This document shows positions 18,116-24,896 of a stretch of 64,000 bases of DNA, one piece after another. Source of the stretch: Streptomyces sp. NBC_01446 (GTDB taxonomy: Bacteria; Actinomycetota; Actinomycetes; Streptomycetales; Streptomycetaceae); assembly GCF_026340095.1 (NCBI RefSeq), contig NZ_JAPEPO010000001.1, forward strand, positions 1,550,001 to 1,614,000, given 5' to 3'. Numbering within the stretch: position 1 is the stretch's first letter; each line of letters starts with the position of its first letter. The notes beneath the pieces were generated by a model that searched no databases, had not been told where the DNA came from, and worked only from the letters and a program-made list of their open reading frames with translations. The position numbers and the translations under genes are program-made.

Positions 18116-18883
18116 ATGGTGGAACTCAAGACAGACACATCGATCGACGAGATGCGGGAAGCGGGCCGGGTCGTGGCCCAGGCGCTCGCGGCGGTCCGCG
18201 AGAAGGCGGCCGTAGGGGTCTCGCTCCTGGAGCTGGACTCGGTGGCGCACGGCGTCCTGCGCGCGGCCGACGCGAGCTCACCCTTCCTCGGCTACCGCCC
18301 CTCGTTCGCCCCGACCCCCTTTCCGGCGGTCCTGTGCGCGTCGGTGAACGACGCGATCGTGCACGGCATCCCCGACGGGTACCGGCTGCGCGACGGCGAC
18401 CTGCTCTCGGCCGATTTCGGCGCCCAACTGGGCGGCTGGGCCGGGGACTCGGCGATCAGCTTCACGGTCGGCACGGCGCGCCCCGAGGACGTACGCCTCA
18501 TCGAGACGGCGGAGCGCGCGCTCGCGGCGGGCATCGCGGCGGCGGTCGTCGGCAACAGGATCGGGGACATCGCCCACGCCATCGGCAAAGTGTGCCGGGC
18601 GGAGGGGTACGGCATCCCGGACGGCTTCGGCGGGCACGGTATCGGCCGCAAGATGCACGAGGACCCGCCCGTCCCGAACGAGGGACGGGCGGGCCGGGGC
18701 ATGCGCCTCAGGCACGGCATGGTGATCGCGATCGAGCCGATGGTGATCGCCGGAGGCATGGACGACTACTACGCGGCCCCGGACGGCTGGACCCTGCGCA
18801 CGAGCGACGGCACCCGCGCCGCCCACGCAGAACACACGGTGGCCGTCACGGACGCGGGGCCGCGGATCCTGACGACGCTCTGA
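18116..18883 (+). CDS. map: Methionine aminopeptidase, type I
   Basis: Cytoplasmic metalloprotease of 255 residues that removes N-terminal methionine. The pita-bread fold landmarks are VNDAIVHGIPDGYRLRDGD, the metal aspartates in LLSADFGAQLGGWAGDSA, GGHGIGRKMHEDPPVPN with the metal histidine, and IAIEPMV with the metal glutamate. The C-terminal AHAEHTVAV glutamate completes the set. It has no N-terminal zinc finger, so it is the short bacterial type. Streptomyces usually has more than one map; this one is not linked to secY/adk/infA and so is likely the accessory copy. No ribosome site precedes the ATG, suggesting leaderless expression. Confidence 0.93.
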   Translation: MVELKTDTSIDEMREAGRVVAQALAAVREKAAVGVSLLELDSVAHGVLRAADASSPFLGYRPSFAPTPFPAVLCASVNDAIVHGIPDGYRLRDGDLLSADFGAQLGGWAGDSAISFTVGTARPEDVRLIETAERALAAGIAAAVVGNRIGDIAHAIGKVCRAEGYGIPDGFGGHGIGRKMHEDPPVPNEGRAGRGMRLRHGMVIAIEPMVIAGGMDDYYAAPDGWTLRTSDGTRAAHAEHTVAVTDAGPRILTTL

Positions 18884-18968
18884 GCGGGACGCGACCGGGG
18901 GGCGCGGCCCGGGCGAGTGCCTCACGCCGGGCGTGCGGCATGGACCAGCCCGGAGGCAACTGTCAGCG

Positions 18969-18980
18969 ACTTGCGCAAGT
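18969..18980. repeat. 12-bp palindrome ACTTGCGCAAGT between convergent genes
   Basis: Perfect palindrome 86 bp after map and 27 bp before the end of the convergent hypothetical gene. It may be part of a weak bidirectional terminator or a protein site; nothing decides. Confidence 0.25.
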
Positions 18981-19006
18981 GTGCGGGGCGTGTTCCCGGG
19001 CCCGGC

Positions 19007-19273
19007 TCAGATCTCGTCAAAATGAGTGCTGATGTCGGCGGGGTATCTGCTGGTGGCCAGCCACGACCGGGCGGGCCCGGCGGGTGTCGTCGTGTCCACG
19101 GTGAGGTGGAGGCGGGTGTCGCCGTCGAGGCCGGGGTAGCTGCGCTGTTCCGCGCCTGCGAAGGAGCGACGAAGCACCTCCGCGACCGCGCGGGCGGCTT
19201 CGGGCGTGTGCGCGATGATCCGGACCTCGGCGTGTCCGAGAGACGGCATCGTCTGGGTCTCGATGTACTTCAC
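19007..19273 (-). CDS. Conserved hypothetical protein, 88 residues
   Basis: Small cytoplasmic protein (MKYIETQTMPSLGHAEVRII start) with alternating beta strands and one helix, an N-terminal AEVRIIAHTPEAARAVAEVLRRSF unit and a hydrophilic C-terminus. I recognise no named family. It has no signal peptide. It is the third gene of a likely minus-strand unit with the small membrane protein and the DUF5994 protein, although 91 bp separate it from the former. The GTG start at 19273 follows AAGGGGACAC at acceptable distance. Confidence 0.6.
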   Translation of the reverse strand: MKYIETQTMPSLGHAEVRIIAHTPEAARAVAEVLRRSFAGAEQRSYPGLDGDTRLHLTVDTTTPAGPARSWLATSRYPADISTHFDEI

Positions 19274-19364
19274 TTTGGCGTGTCCCCTTCAGAGTGGGCG
19301 AGAAGTCGGCGAGTGGGGCGCTGTGCGCCCCACTCACTGCCCCCGGTCGCAGGAAGGTGCTTCT

Positions 19365-19553
19365 TCACCGGTCGGCGTGCCCACGGTGGGCTCGACGGCT
19401 GGTGTCGTCCGGCCGGCCGGGAAGTCTCGGCAGGGGGTCGCTGTAGTGGTGGGCCGCGATCCGGGCATCGTGCCGCGCGTTGAGCAAGTGGATCATGCGC
19501 ATCCCGATGCCGGTCGCGAGGATGATCGCCGCGACGAGGACGACGGTCTCCAT
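19365..19553 (-). CDS. Small single-pass membrane protein
   Basis: Protein of 62 residues from the ATG at 19553: one hydrophobic helix (TVVLVAAIILATGIGMRMI) followed by a basic, histidine-rich cytoplasmic tail (ARHDARIAAHHYS). The ATG follows GAGGTGA with good spacing; a GTG at 19562 lies inside that ribosome site and is unlikely to be used. It starts five bases after the DUF5994 stop, so the two are cotranscribed. No named family. Confidence 0.65.
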   Translation of the reverse strand: METVVLVAAIILATGIGMRMIHLLNARHDARIAAHHYSDPLPRLPGRPDDTSRRAHRGHADR

Positions 19554-19558
19554 GGAAC

Positions 19559-20131
19559 TCACCTCGTGGCGCCGGGCAGCGGGATGGCGCGTTGACCCAT
19601 CGGGCTCCCGAAGGGGGACATGCAGGCCCCGCCTTCGCTTTCCCAGCTGGCCTCCCCGCGTTGGGCGTCGCGAATGCCGCGCCCGATGACGACTTCATCG
19701 GCCATCAGAGCGCCGGCGGTGAGGACGCTCCCGGGGATCGCTGCGGCGGCCATCAGTCGGGCCGCGGCGGCGGGCTCGGTCTCGGGCGGGATCACCAGCA
19801 GGTCCCAGCGGCCGAGAGAGTAGGAGAGCAGAATCAGCTTGTCGGGGTGCTGTTCGGTGAACCAGCCCACATGCATGGTGTGCCCGGCCACAGACACCTT
19901 TCGCGGGATGACGGGCCAGCGAGTGGGATTCACGGTGACGCTTGTGATGCGCCCCCAGGCTGTATCGAGTGCGGCCGCGAGCGGCGGAAGCTCCGCCTCG
20001 AGGTCGCGTGAATAGGGCCACCAGGCCCCGTCGAGCTGGCCGGCGAGGGTGGTCTTCGGCGTGAGGGACAAGCGTGCCGGGAGCTCTGTGGCGAGGTCGC
20101 GCGGCGCGGTCCGATCGAGGGTGGTGATCAT
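19559..20131 (-). CDS. DUF5994 family protein, copy 1
   Basis: Cytoplasmic protein of 190 residues of the actinobacterial DUF5994 family. The diagnostic segment is LDGAWWPYSRDLEAELPPL (residues 32-50), followed by a predicted beta-rich domain (VNPTRWPVIPRKVSVAGHTM, then DLLVIPPETEPAAAARLM). The function is not known. A paralogue is divergently encoded at 20422-20925. The C-terminal 50 residues, rich in Gly, Ser and Pro, are likely disordered. Together with the small membrane protein it may form a stress-response unit, but that is inference from frequent genomic company of such genes. Confidence 0.82.
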   Translation of the reverse strand: MITTLDRTAPRDLATELPARLSLTPKTTLAGQLDGAWWPYSRDLEAELPPLAAALDTAWGRITSVTVNPTRWPVIPRKVSVAGHTMHVGWFTEQHPDKLILLSYSLGRWDLLVIPPETEPAAAARLMAAAAIPGSVLTAGALMADEVVIGRGIRDAQRGEASWESEGGACMSPFGSPMGQRAIPLPGATR

Positions 20132-20146
20132 GATGAGGACCTGCCC

Positions 20147-20175
20147 CCGGGCTACCCGTCGGCAGCCCGGTTTTT
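20147..20175 (+). terminator. Hairpin followed by T5 in the divergent DUF5994 gap
   Basis: CCGGGCTACC (20147-20156) and GGCAGCCCGG (20161-20170) form a 10-bp stem with one mismatch, followed by TTTTT. It is oriented for rightward RNA, 247 bp before the second DUF5994 gene. It could insulate that gene from read-through or attenuate a longer leader; it is also just upstream of the leftward gene. Confidence 0.45.
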
Positions 20176-20255
20176 CGTGATCCCCGGAAACGACACCCGC
20201 GTGGAAACCGGTGCGCGAAGTACTCCCGGTGTTTTCATTCTACATCTGTTTGGCA

Positions 20256-20280
20256 GGCTTTGACCGTCCTGACCAGGTAT
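20256..20280 (+). promoter_or_regulatory. Possible sigma-B-like promoter for DUF5994 copy 2
   Basis: GGCTT, 14 bases, AGGTAT resembles the actinomycete stress-sigma consensus GnnTT-N14-16-GGGTAY with one mismatch in the -10. It would start transcription about 130 bp before the ATG at 20422. The rest of the 290-bp gap shows only the hairpin at 20147-20175. Confidence 0.3.
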
Positions 20281-20421
20281 TTCCCGTCGGACGTGCGGTG
20301 GCGGGGGCGGCGGGAGTACCGTGAAACGACGGCAGGCGCACGCACGTTGCTGCCGGGCACCGGTAGCCGTGCCCACCTGCGACGAGACGACGGCCGTACC
20401 TCGTAGACGGGCGGACCAGCC

Positions 20422-20925
20422 ATGGCCGACTCCGACGCCCACATCCCCCACACACCCCCGCTGCTCCTGCCGGACGCGATCCACCAGGCGGTGAAACCCG
20501 GTACGGCCCTGCTGCGGCTGGAGACCACGAGCTCCCGAGAGGGAGTCCTGGACGGCGCGTGGTGGCCGCGTACACGGAACATCGAAGCCGAACTCCCTGC
20601 GCTGATCAGCGTATTGACCGAGCACCTCGGCCCGATCACCCGGGTCGGTCTGGACGCATCCTCCTGGAACAGCCTCCCCGTCCGCCTGGTGATCGACGAC
20701 CGCGTCGTGCACCTCGACTCCGACCCGGTCGGGGACGACACCGTCCTCATCACCCGCGGCGACAACGACCACTTCGCCCTGCTGCTGGTCCCCCCGGACA
20801 CTTCCGCTGATGCCGCCCGCGAAGCGATGGCCCGCGCCGTCCACGCCGACAACACCACCCAGGCCGCGCAGATCCTCGTCGCCACCCCTCCCAACTCCAG
20901 CGGGGAGCACGGGGCATCGGCATGA
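20422..20925 (+). CDS. DUF5994 family protein, copy 2
   Basis: Cytoplasmic protein of 167 residues, paralogous to the divergent gene at 19559-20131. It keeps VLDGAWWPRTRNIEAELPAL and the following pattern of ITRVGLDASSWNSLPVRLVI and ALLLVPPDTSADAAREAM. The WWP-R-x-EAELP signature identifies DUF5994, of unknown function. The ATG has only a weak ribosome site (GGGCGGACC). Divergent paralogues sharing a 290-bp control region suggest coordinated or reciprocal expression. Confidence 0.82.
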   Translation: MADSDAHIPHTPPLLLPDAIHQAVKPGTALLRLETTSSREGVLDGAWWPRTRNIEAELPALISVLTEHLGPITRVGLDASSWNSLPVRLVIDDRVVHLDSDPVGDDTVLITRGDNDHFALLLVPPDTSADAAREAMARAVHADNTTQAAQILVATPPNSSGEHGASA

Positions 20926-21171
20926 ATCGGGACGCAGTCGTCCGTGAACGACGCCTCAGCGGGCCGGGCCGATGGCACCGGGCCGCGCGTCGACCTGCCT
21001 TACCCGCGCGTCACCACACCGACTTTCACCGCCGCCGTCCGGCGGCCCTCCCCCGGGCCGTGCTGTCCCATCGGCGCATTCGGAACGAGCACGCGAGAGC
21101 GCAGCGTAAACCCGGGGGAGGCGCCCTTCGGCGGGGGCGTCACCTTCGCCCTCAGCTGTCCTGGGACTTCT

Positions 21172-21870
21172 TCAGTTGTCCTGTAGGAACTTCTTCGCCA
21201 GGGAGTCGCCGAGGGTCACCGCCGCGCTGTGGCTCTCGATCGGGGACGTCTGGTTGTTCTTGAACACGATGTACGTGACGCCGGAGTCCGTGCCGCCGGT
21301 CTCCGGGTCCGGGTCGATGCCGAGGGCCTTCGCGGTGGCGTAGGACGCCTCACCGATGATCTTGTCCGGGCCGGTGTCGCCGACCACCGCGTACTCGACC
21401 TTGTCGTTGTGGATGACGGCCACGACGCCGCCGCCCTTGATGCCGGCTCCCGCGTAGTTCCAGATGCTGCTGGAGCTGGGCACGACCACGTAGGGGAGGT
21501 TCTCGGCGCTCAGCGGCTTGCCGTCGGACTGGTGGAAGGCCGTGTCGTCCTGGAACCACGGGTCGGTGTCGGCGTTGCACTGCGTGGTGATCCGGCCGTC
21601 GCAGTCGATGTCCATGTCGGCCTTCCAGAACACCGCGCCGTTCTTGCCGCAGACCGGCACGGTCGCCGAGGCCTCCTCGTCGGTGCGGTACTTGCCGTTC
21701 GATATCTGCGAGCAGGACGTGACCTTGGCGAGCAGGTCGGCCGCGCTGACCGTGCCCTCCTGGGCGCGCTGGGGGCCGCTCTCGCGGGCGGTGGCGTTCG
21801 TGGGGAGCAGAGCCGTGGCGAGCAGCGCGGCTCCGGCGGAGGCGGTGAGGGCGAGCGTTCGGGTACGCAC
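21172..21870 (-). CDS. Secreted chitosanase, glycoside hydrolase family 75
   Basis: Exported endo-chitosanase of 232 residues that hydrolyses chitosan. A signal peptide (MRTRTLALTASAGAALLATA, cleaved near ATA-RE) is followed by the GH75 core: FWKADMDIDCDGRITTQCN with the Asp cluster at about 85-91, AGIKGGGVVAVIHNDKVEYAVVG, and GPDKIIGEASYATAKALGI with the likely acidic residue. Family GH75 contains fungal and Streptomyces chitosanases. The GTG start is set by the signal peptide. A perfect CsnR-type box and a good promoter lie directly upstream, so it should be induced by chitosan oligosaccharides. Confidence 0.9.
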   Translation of the reverse strand: MRTRTLALTASAGAALLATALLPTNATARESGPQRAQEGTVSAADLLAKVTSCSQISNGKYRTDEEASATVPVCGKNGAVFWKADMDIDCDGRITTQCNADTDPWFQDDTAFHQSDGKPLSAENLPYVVVPSSSSIWNYAGAGIKGGGVVAVIHNDKVEYAVVGDTGPDKIIGEASYATAKALGIDPDPETGGTDSGVTYIVFKNNQTSPIESHSAAVTLGDSLAKKFLQDN

Positions 21871-21888
21871 GTGGGGGACCCTTCTGTT

Positions 21889-21901
21889 AGGAAAGTTTCC
21901 T
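21889..21901. promoter_or_regulatory. CsnR-type operator (AGGAAAGTTTCCT)
   Basis: AGGAAAGTTTCCT is a perfect palindrome around a central G, 19 bp upstream of the chitosanase GTG and 16 bp downstream of its -10. It matches the operator described for CsnR, a ROK-family repressor of actinobacterial chitosanase genes. I rely on memory of that consensus. Confidence 0.75.
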
Positions 21902-21916
21902 TACCTTCGGGGAGCA

Positions 21917-21945
21917 AATCTTGCGCCACCGCAGGTACCTGTCAA
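21917..21945 (-). promoter_or_regulatory. Promoter of the chitosanase gene
   Basis: Leftward TTGACA (21945-21940), a 17-bp spacer, then AAGATT (21922-21917). The start site would fall near 21910, just before the CsnR-type box, so a bound repressor would block early elongation. Confidence 0.55.
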
Positions 21946-22040
21946 CCCCTTGAATACGCCAGGGGGCCCGCGGCTCCCGCCAGTTGACATCGATCGCACA
22001 TCAACCGGCGGGACCCACGGGCCCCTCACCGCACGTTCGG

Positions 22041-23891
22041 TCAGCCGCCGAAGGCCGGCCTCACCACCATCGCCGAGCCGCCGCCGCGCCGCACCTTCTC
22101 GGCCGCCGCGAGCCACTCGCCGTTCTTCAGGCGCTGCACGCCCGTGGCCGCGCCGATCTCCGGGTTCTGCTTGAAGACGTGGCCGAGCGCCTCCAGGCGC
22201 GCCCTCGCCGGCGAGTCCCACAGGCCCGGTTCGAGCTCCGTCGCCGCCGCGTTGCGCTGACTGGCGCGGGGCGCGGCGATCGCGTCCACCAGGGGCAGCC
22301 CGCGGTCGACGAAGCCGGTCAGGGTCTGGAGGACGGTCGTGATGATCGTCGCGCCGCCGGGCGAACCGAGCGCCACCACCGGCTGGTCGTGCCGGTCAAG
22401 GACGATCGTCGGGGAGATCGACGAGCGCGGGCGCTTGCCGGGCCCCGGCAGGTTCGGGTCGTGGACCGCCGGGCTGGCCGGCGCGAACGAGAAGTCCGTG
22501 AGCTCGTTGTTGAGCAGGAAGCCGCGGCCCGGGACCGTGATGCCGCTGCCGCCCGTCGACTCTATCGTCAGCGTGTACGCGACGACGTTGCCCCACTTGT
22601 CGGCGACCGTCAGATGGGTCGTGTTCTCGCCCTCGAACGTCGTCGGGGCGGCCTTGTCGCCCGGCTCACCGCACTCGCCGGGGTGCCGCGGATCGCCCGG
22701 CGCCAGCGGACTCGTCAGGACCGCGTCGTCCTTGATGAGGCACTCCCGCGAGTCGGCGAACCGCTGCGAGAGCAGCTCCTTCGCCGGCACGTCCTCGAAG
22801 GCGGGGTCGCCGACCCAGCGCCCGCGGTCCGCGAACGCGATCCGGCTCGCCTCGATGTAGCGGTGCAGATACTGCTCCTGCGTGGCCTTGGACAGGTCCG
22901 TCCGCTCAAGGATGTTGAGCGCCTCGCCGACCGTCGTGCCGCCCGAGGACGACGGCGCGATCGAGTAGACACCGAGCCCGCGGTACGAGGTCCGCGTCGG
23001 GGCCTGGAGTTTCGCCCCGTACGCCTTGAGGTCCTTGACGGACAGCTTGCCGGGCCGCGCGACCCGGCCCGACGCCGGGTCCACGGGCGGCTTGTTCACG
23101 GTGCGTATGACGTCCTCGCCGATGTCGCCCCGGTAGATGGCGCCGACGCCCTTGTGCGCCAACTCGTCGTAGGTGCGGGCGAGATCGGGGTTCTTGAACG
23201 TGGAGCCGACGACGGGGAGCGCGCCGCCCGGCAGGAACAGCTTGGCCGTGGCGGGGAAGTCCTTGAACCGCGCCTGGTTCGCCTCGGTCTGGGAGCGGAA
23301 CGTGGCGTCGACCGTGAACCCGTCCCGGGCCAGCTTCTGCGCGGGCCGCAGCACCGAGCCGAGGCGCTCGCTGCCCCAGGTGTCGAGCGCGGTCTGCCAG
23401 GTGGCGGGCGTGCCCGGCGTCCCGACGCTCAGGCCGCTCGTCACCGCGTCGTTGAAGTCGAGCGGCTTGCCGTTCTCCAGGAAGAGCCCCGAGTCCGCGG
23501 TGAGCGGGGCCCTCTCGCGGCCGTCGATGGTGTGCACCTTGCGGGTCTTCGCGTCGTAGTACACGAAATAGCCGCCCCCGCCGACACCCGCGGAGTACGG
23601 CTCGGTGACGCCGAGCGCCGCGGCCGTGGCGACGGCGGCGTCGACCGCGTTGCCGCCCTTGCGCAGGACCTCGATGCCGGCGGCGGACGCGTCCGCGTCG
23701 ACGCTGGAGACCGCGCCGCCGTAGCCGACGGCCAGCGGCACCTTCTGCGCGGGTGCGTCGTGGGCCTCGGACGCGGGGGAAGCCGGGGGCGCGGCAGCGC
23801 CCACCGTCACCAACGTGGCCGCGACCGCCAGTCCCGAGAGATTCCGCAGACTTCGCAGACCTCGCTGATTCCGCGCAACAGGACGTCTCAT
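22041..23891 (-). CDS. ggt: Gamma-glutamyltransferase, secreted
   Basis: Exported N-terminal-nucleophile hydrolase of 616 residues that cleaves and transfers gamma-glutamyl groups from glutathione and other peptides. A signal peptide spans about residues 1-43. The large-subunit motif GGNAVDAAVATAAALGV and the autoprocessing site NTTHLTVADKWGN are intact; Thr424 becomes the catalytic N-terminus of the small subunit. NNELTDFSF and GSPGGATIITTVLQ complete the gamma-glutamyl site. The ATG follows GGAGGTACGG. It is divergent from a membrane protein of unknown function. It may feed glutamate to the importer at 26526-29729. Confidence 0.95.
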   Translation of the reverse strand: MRRPVARNQRGLRSLRNLSGLAVAATLVTVGAAAPPASPASEAHDAPAQKVPLAVGYGGAVSSVDADASAAGIEVLRKGGNAVDAAVATAAALGVTEPYSAGVGGGGYFVYYDAKTRKVHTIDGRERAPLTADSGLFLENGKPLDFNDAVTSGLSVGTPGTPATWQTALDTWGSERLGSVLRPAQKLARDGFTVDATFRSQTEANQARFKDFPATAKLFLPGGALPVVGSTFKNPDLARTYDELAHKGVGAIYRGDIGEDVIRTVNKPPVDPASGRVARPGKLSVKDLKAYGAKLQAPTRTSYRGLGVYSIAPSSSGGTTVGEALNILERTDLSKATQEQYLHRYIEASRIAFADRGRWVGDPAFEDVPAKELLSQRFADSRECLIKDDAVLTSPLAPGDPRHPGECGEPGDKAAPTTFEGENTTHLTVADKWGNVVAYTLTIESTGGSGITVPGRGFLLNNELTDFSFAPASPAVHDPNLPGPGKRPRSSISPTIVLDRHDQPVVALGSPGGATIITTVLQTLTGFVDRGLPLVDAIAAPRASQRNAAATELEPGLWDSPARARLEALGHVFKQNPEIGAATGVQRLKNGEWLAAAEKVRRGGGSAMVVRPAFGG

Positions 23892-23920
23892 CCGTACCTC
23901 CAGTCAACAGCAGTCTGCGC

Positions 23921-23949
23921 AGCGTAACTTCAGTTCCGGATGGCGTCAG
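23921..23949 (-). promoter_or_regulatory. Promoter of ggt
   Basis: Leftward CTGACG (23949-23944), 17 bp, TACGCT (23926-23921). The start site would lie about 20 bp before the GGAGG of ggt. On the opposite strand TAGCAT eight bases before the ATG at 23995 suggests a leaderless promoter for that gene. Confidence 0.45.
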
Positions 23950-23994
23950 GACCCCCTCGAACAAGGATCCGTCCGACCGCTAGCATGCGCCCCC

Positions 23995-24753
23995 ATGACT
24001 GAAGACGTGCGCAACATCGTCCTCGGCGTGATCGCAGCCGGGATCAGCGCCGCCCTTGGCTGGCTCGCCCGCACCTACTTGTGGAAGCGCAAACTCCGCC
24101 GCAGGCAGGCCTTCTTCGGGCTGCCCGACAACTCCGAGTCGCTCCTCGTGGTCAACCGCGACGCGGGCGGCCCCGAGCTGACGGTGAAGCGTCACGACGT
24201 CTTCGCCCTGCTCGAACTCTCGGCGATCATCAAGGACTGCGGGGCGCACGCGCAGGTCGTCGCGCACGACACGGCCCAGCAGGGCTTCGGGGAGCGCACG
24301 GAGTTCTGCGTGGGCGGACCGGCGTCGAACCGCCGGATGGCCGCCCATATGCACAGCCTCCTGCCGGGCATCCGCGTCAACACGGACCCGGAGCCCGGCC
24401 CCGACCGCGGCGCGTTCCAGATAGGCAGCGAGCGCTACCGCCTGGAGCCGGGGATCACGGAGTACGTGCTGCTCGCCCGGCTGACGGCGGGCCAGGGGCA
24501 GGGCTCGCGCCCGGTCTTCCTCTTCTGCGGCCAGCTGCCCGTCACCAACCAGGCGGCCACCCGCTATCTCGCCCGCCACCACGAGCGCCTGGCCCGCAAG
24601 CACGGCGGCAACGCGTTCGCGCTCCTCCTGAAGGTCGTCAACTCCCAGGCGTACGGCCCCGATGTGGTCGAGCTGGTCGGTGACGTCACCCGCGCCGCCC
24701 AGGCGCCGGCCCCGGCGGCGACGCCCCGCGCCTCCTCCCACCGGGCGAAGTAG
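23995..24753 (+). CDS. Conserved hypothetical membrane-anchored protein
   Basis: Protein of 252 residues with one N-terminal membrane helix (RNIVLGVIAAGISAALGWLA) and a basic stop-transfer patch (WKRKLRRR). The cytoplasmic domain, residues 40-230, contains FGLPDNSESLLVVNRDAGG, TEFCVGGPASNRRMAAHM and GSRPVFLFCGQLPVTNQAA, a pattern of alternating strands and helices. Streptomyces proteins of this type are widespread but I know no function. The C-terminus is an Ala/Pro tail. It is divergent from ggt. Confidence 0.65.
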   Translation: MTEDVRNIVLGVIAAGISAALGWLARTYLWKRKLRRRQAFFGLPDNSESLLVVNRDAGGPELTVKRHDVFALLELSAIIKDCGAHAQVVAHDTAQQGFGERTEFCVGGPASNRRMAAHMHSLLPGIRVNTDPEPGPDRGAFQIGSERYRLEPGITEYVLLARLTAGQGQGSRPVFLFCGQLPVTNQAATRYLARHHERLARKHGGNAFALLLKVVNSQAYGPDVVELVGDVTRAAQAPAPAATPRASSHRAK

Positions 24754-24802
24754 CCCGCTCCTGACCTGCCGCCCGGCGGACTCCGTTGAACAACAGAACA
24801 TC

Positions 24803-24872
24803 GTTACCCGTACGTAACTTACCGACGGGTTACCTACGGTAAGACGCCACGGTTACCGTCGGGTCACTTTGC
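24803..24872. repeat. Cluster of GTTACC-type 11-bp repeats upstream of the secreted hydrolase
   Basis: Four related units start at 24803 (GTTACCCGTAC), 24818 (CTTACCGACGG), 24829 (GTTACCTACGG) and 24852 (GTTACCGTCGG); the middle two are contiguous. GTCAC at 24863 may be a fifth. TTACC-TAC-GGTAA (24830-24842) and ACGGTTACCGT (24849-24859) are palindromes within it. GTTAC-N6-GTAAC (24803-24818) also resembles a GlnR half-site pair. This is an unusually dense protein-binding region. Confidence 0.55.
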
Positions 24873-24896
24873 ACTGACACGAGTGAGGAGTGACCC

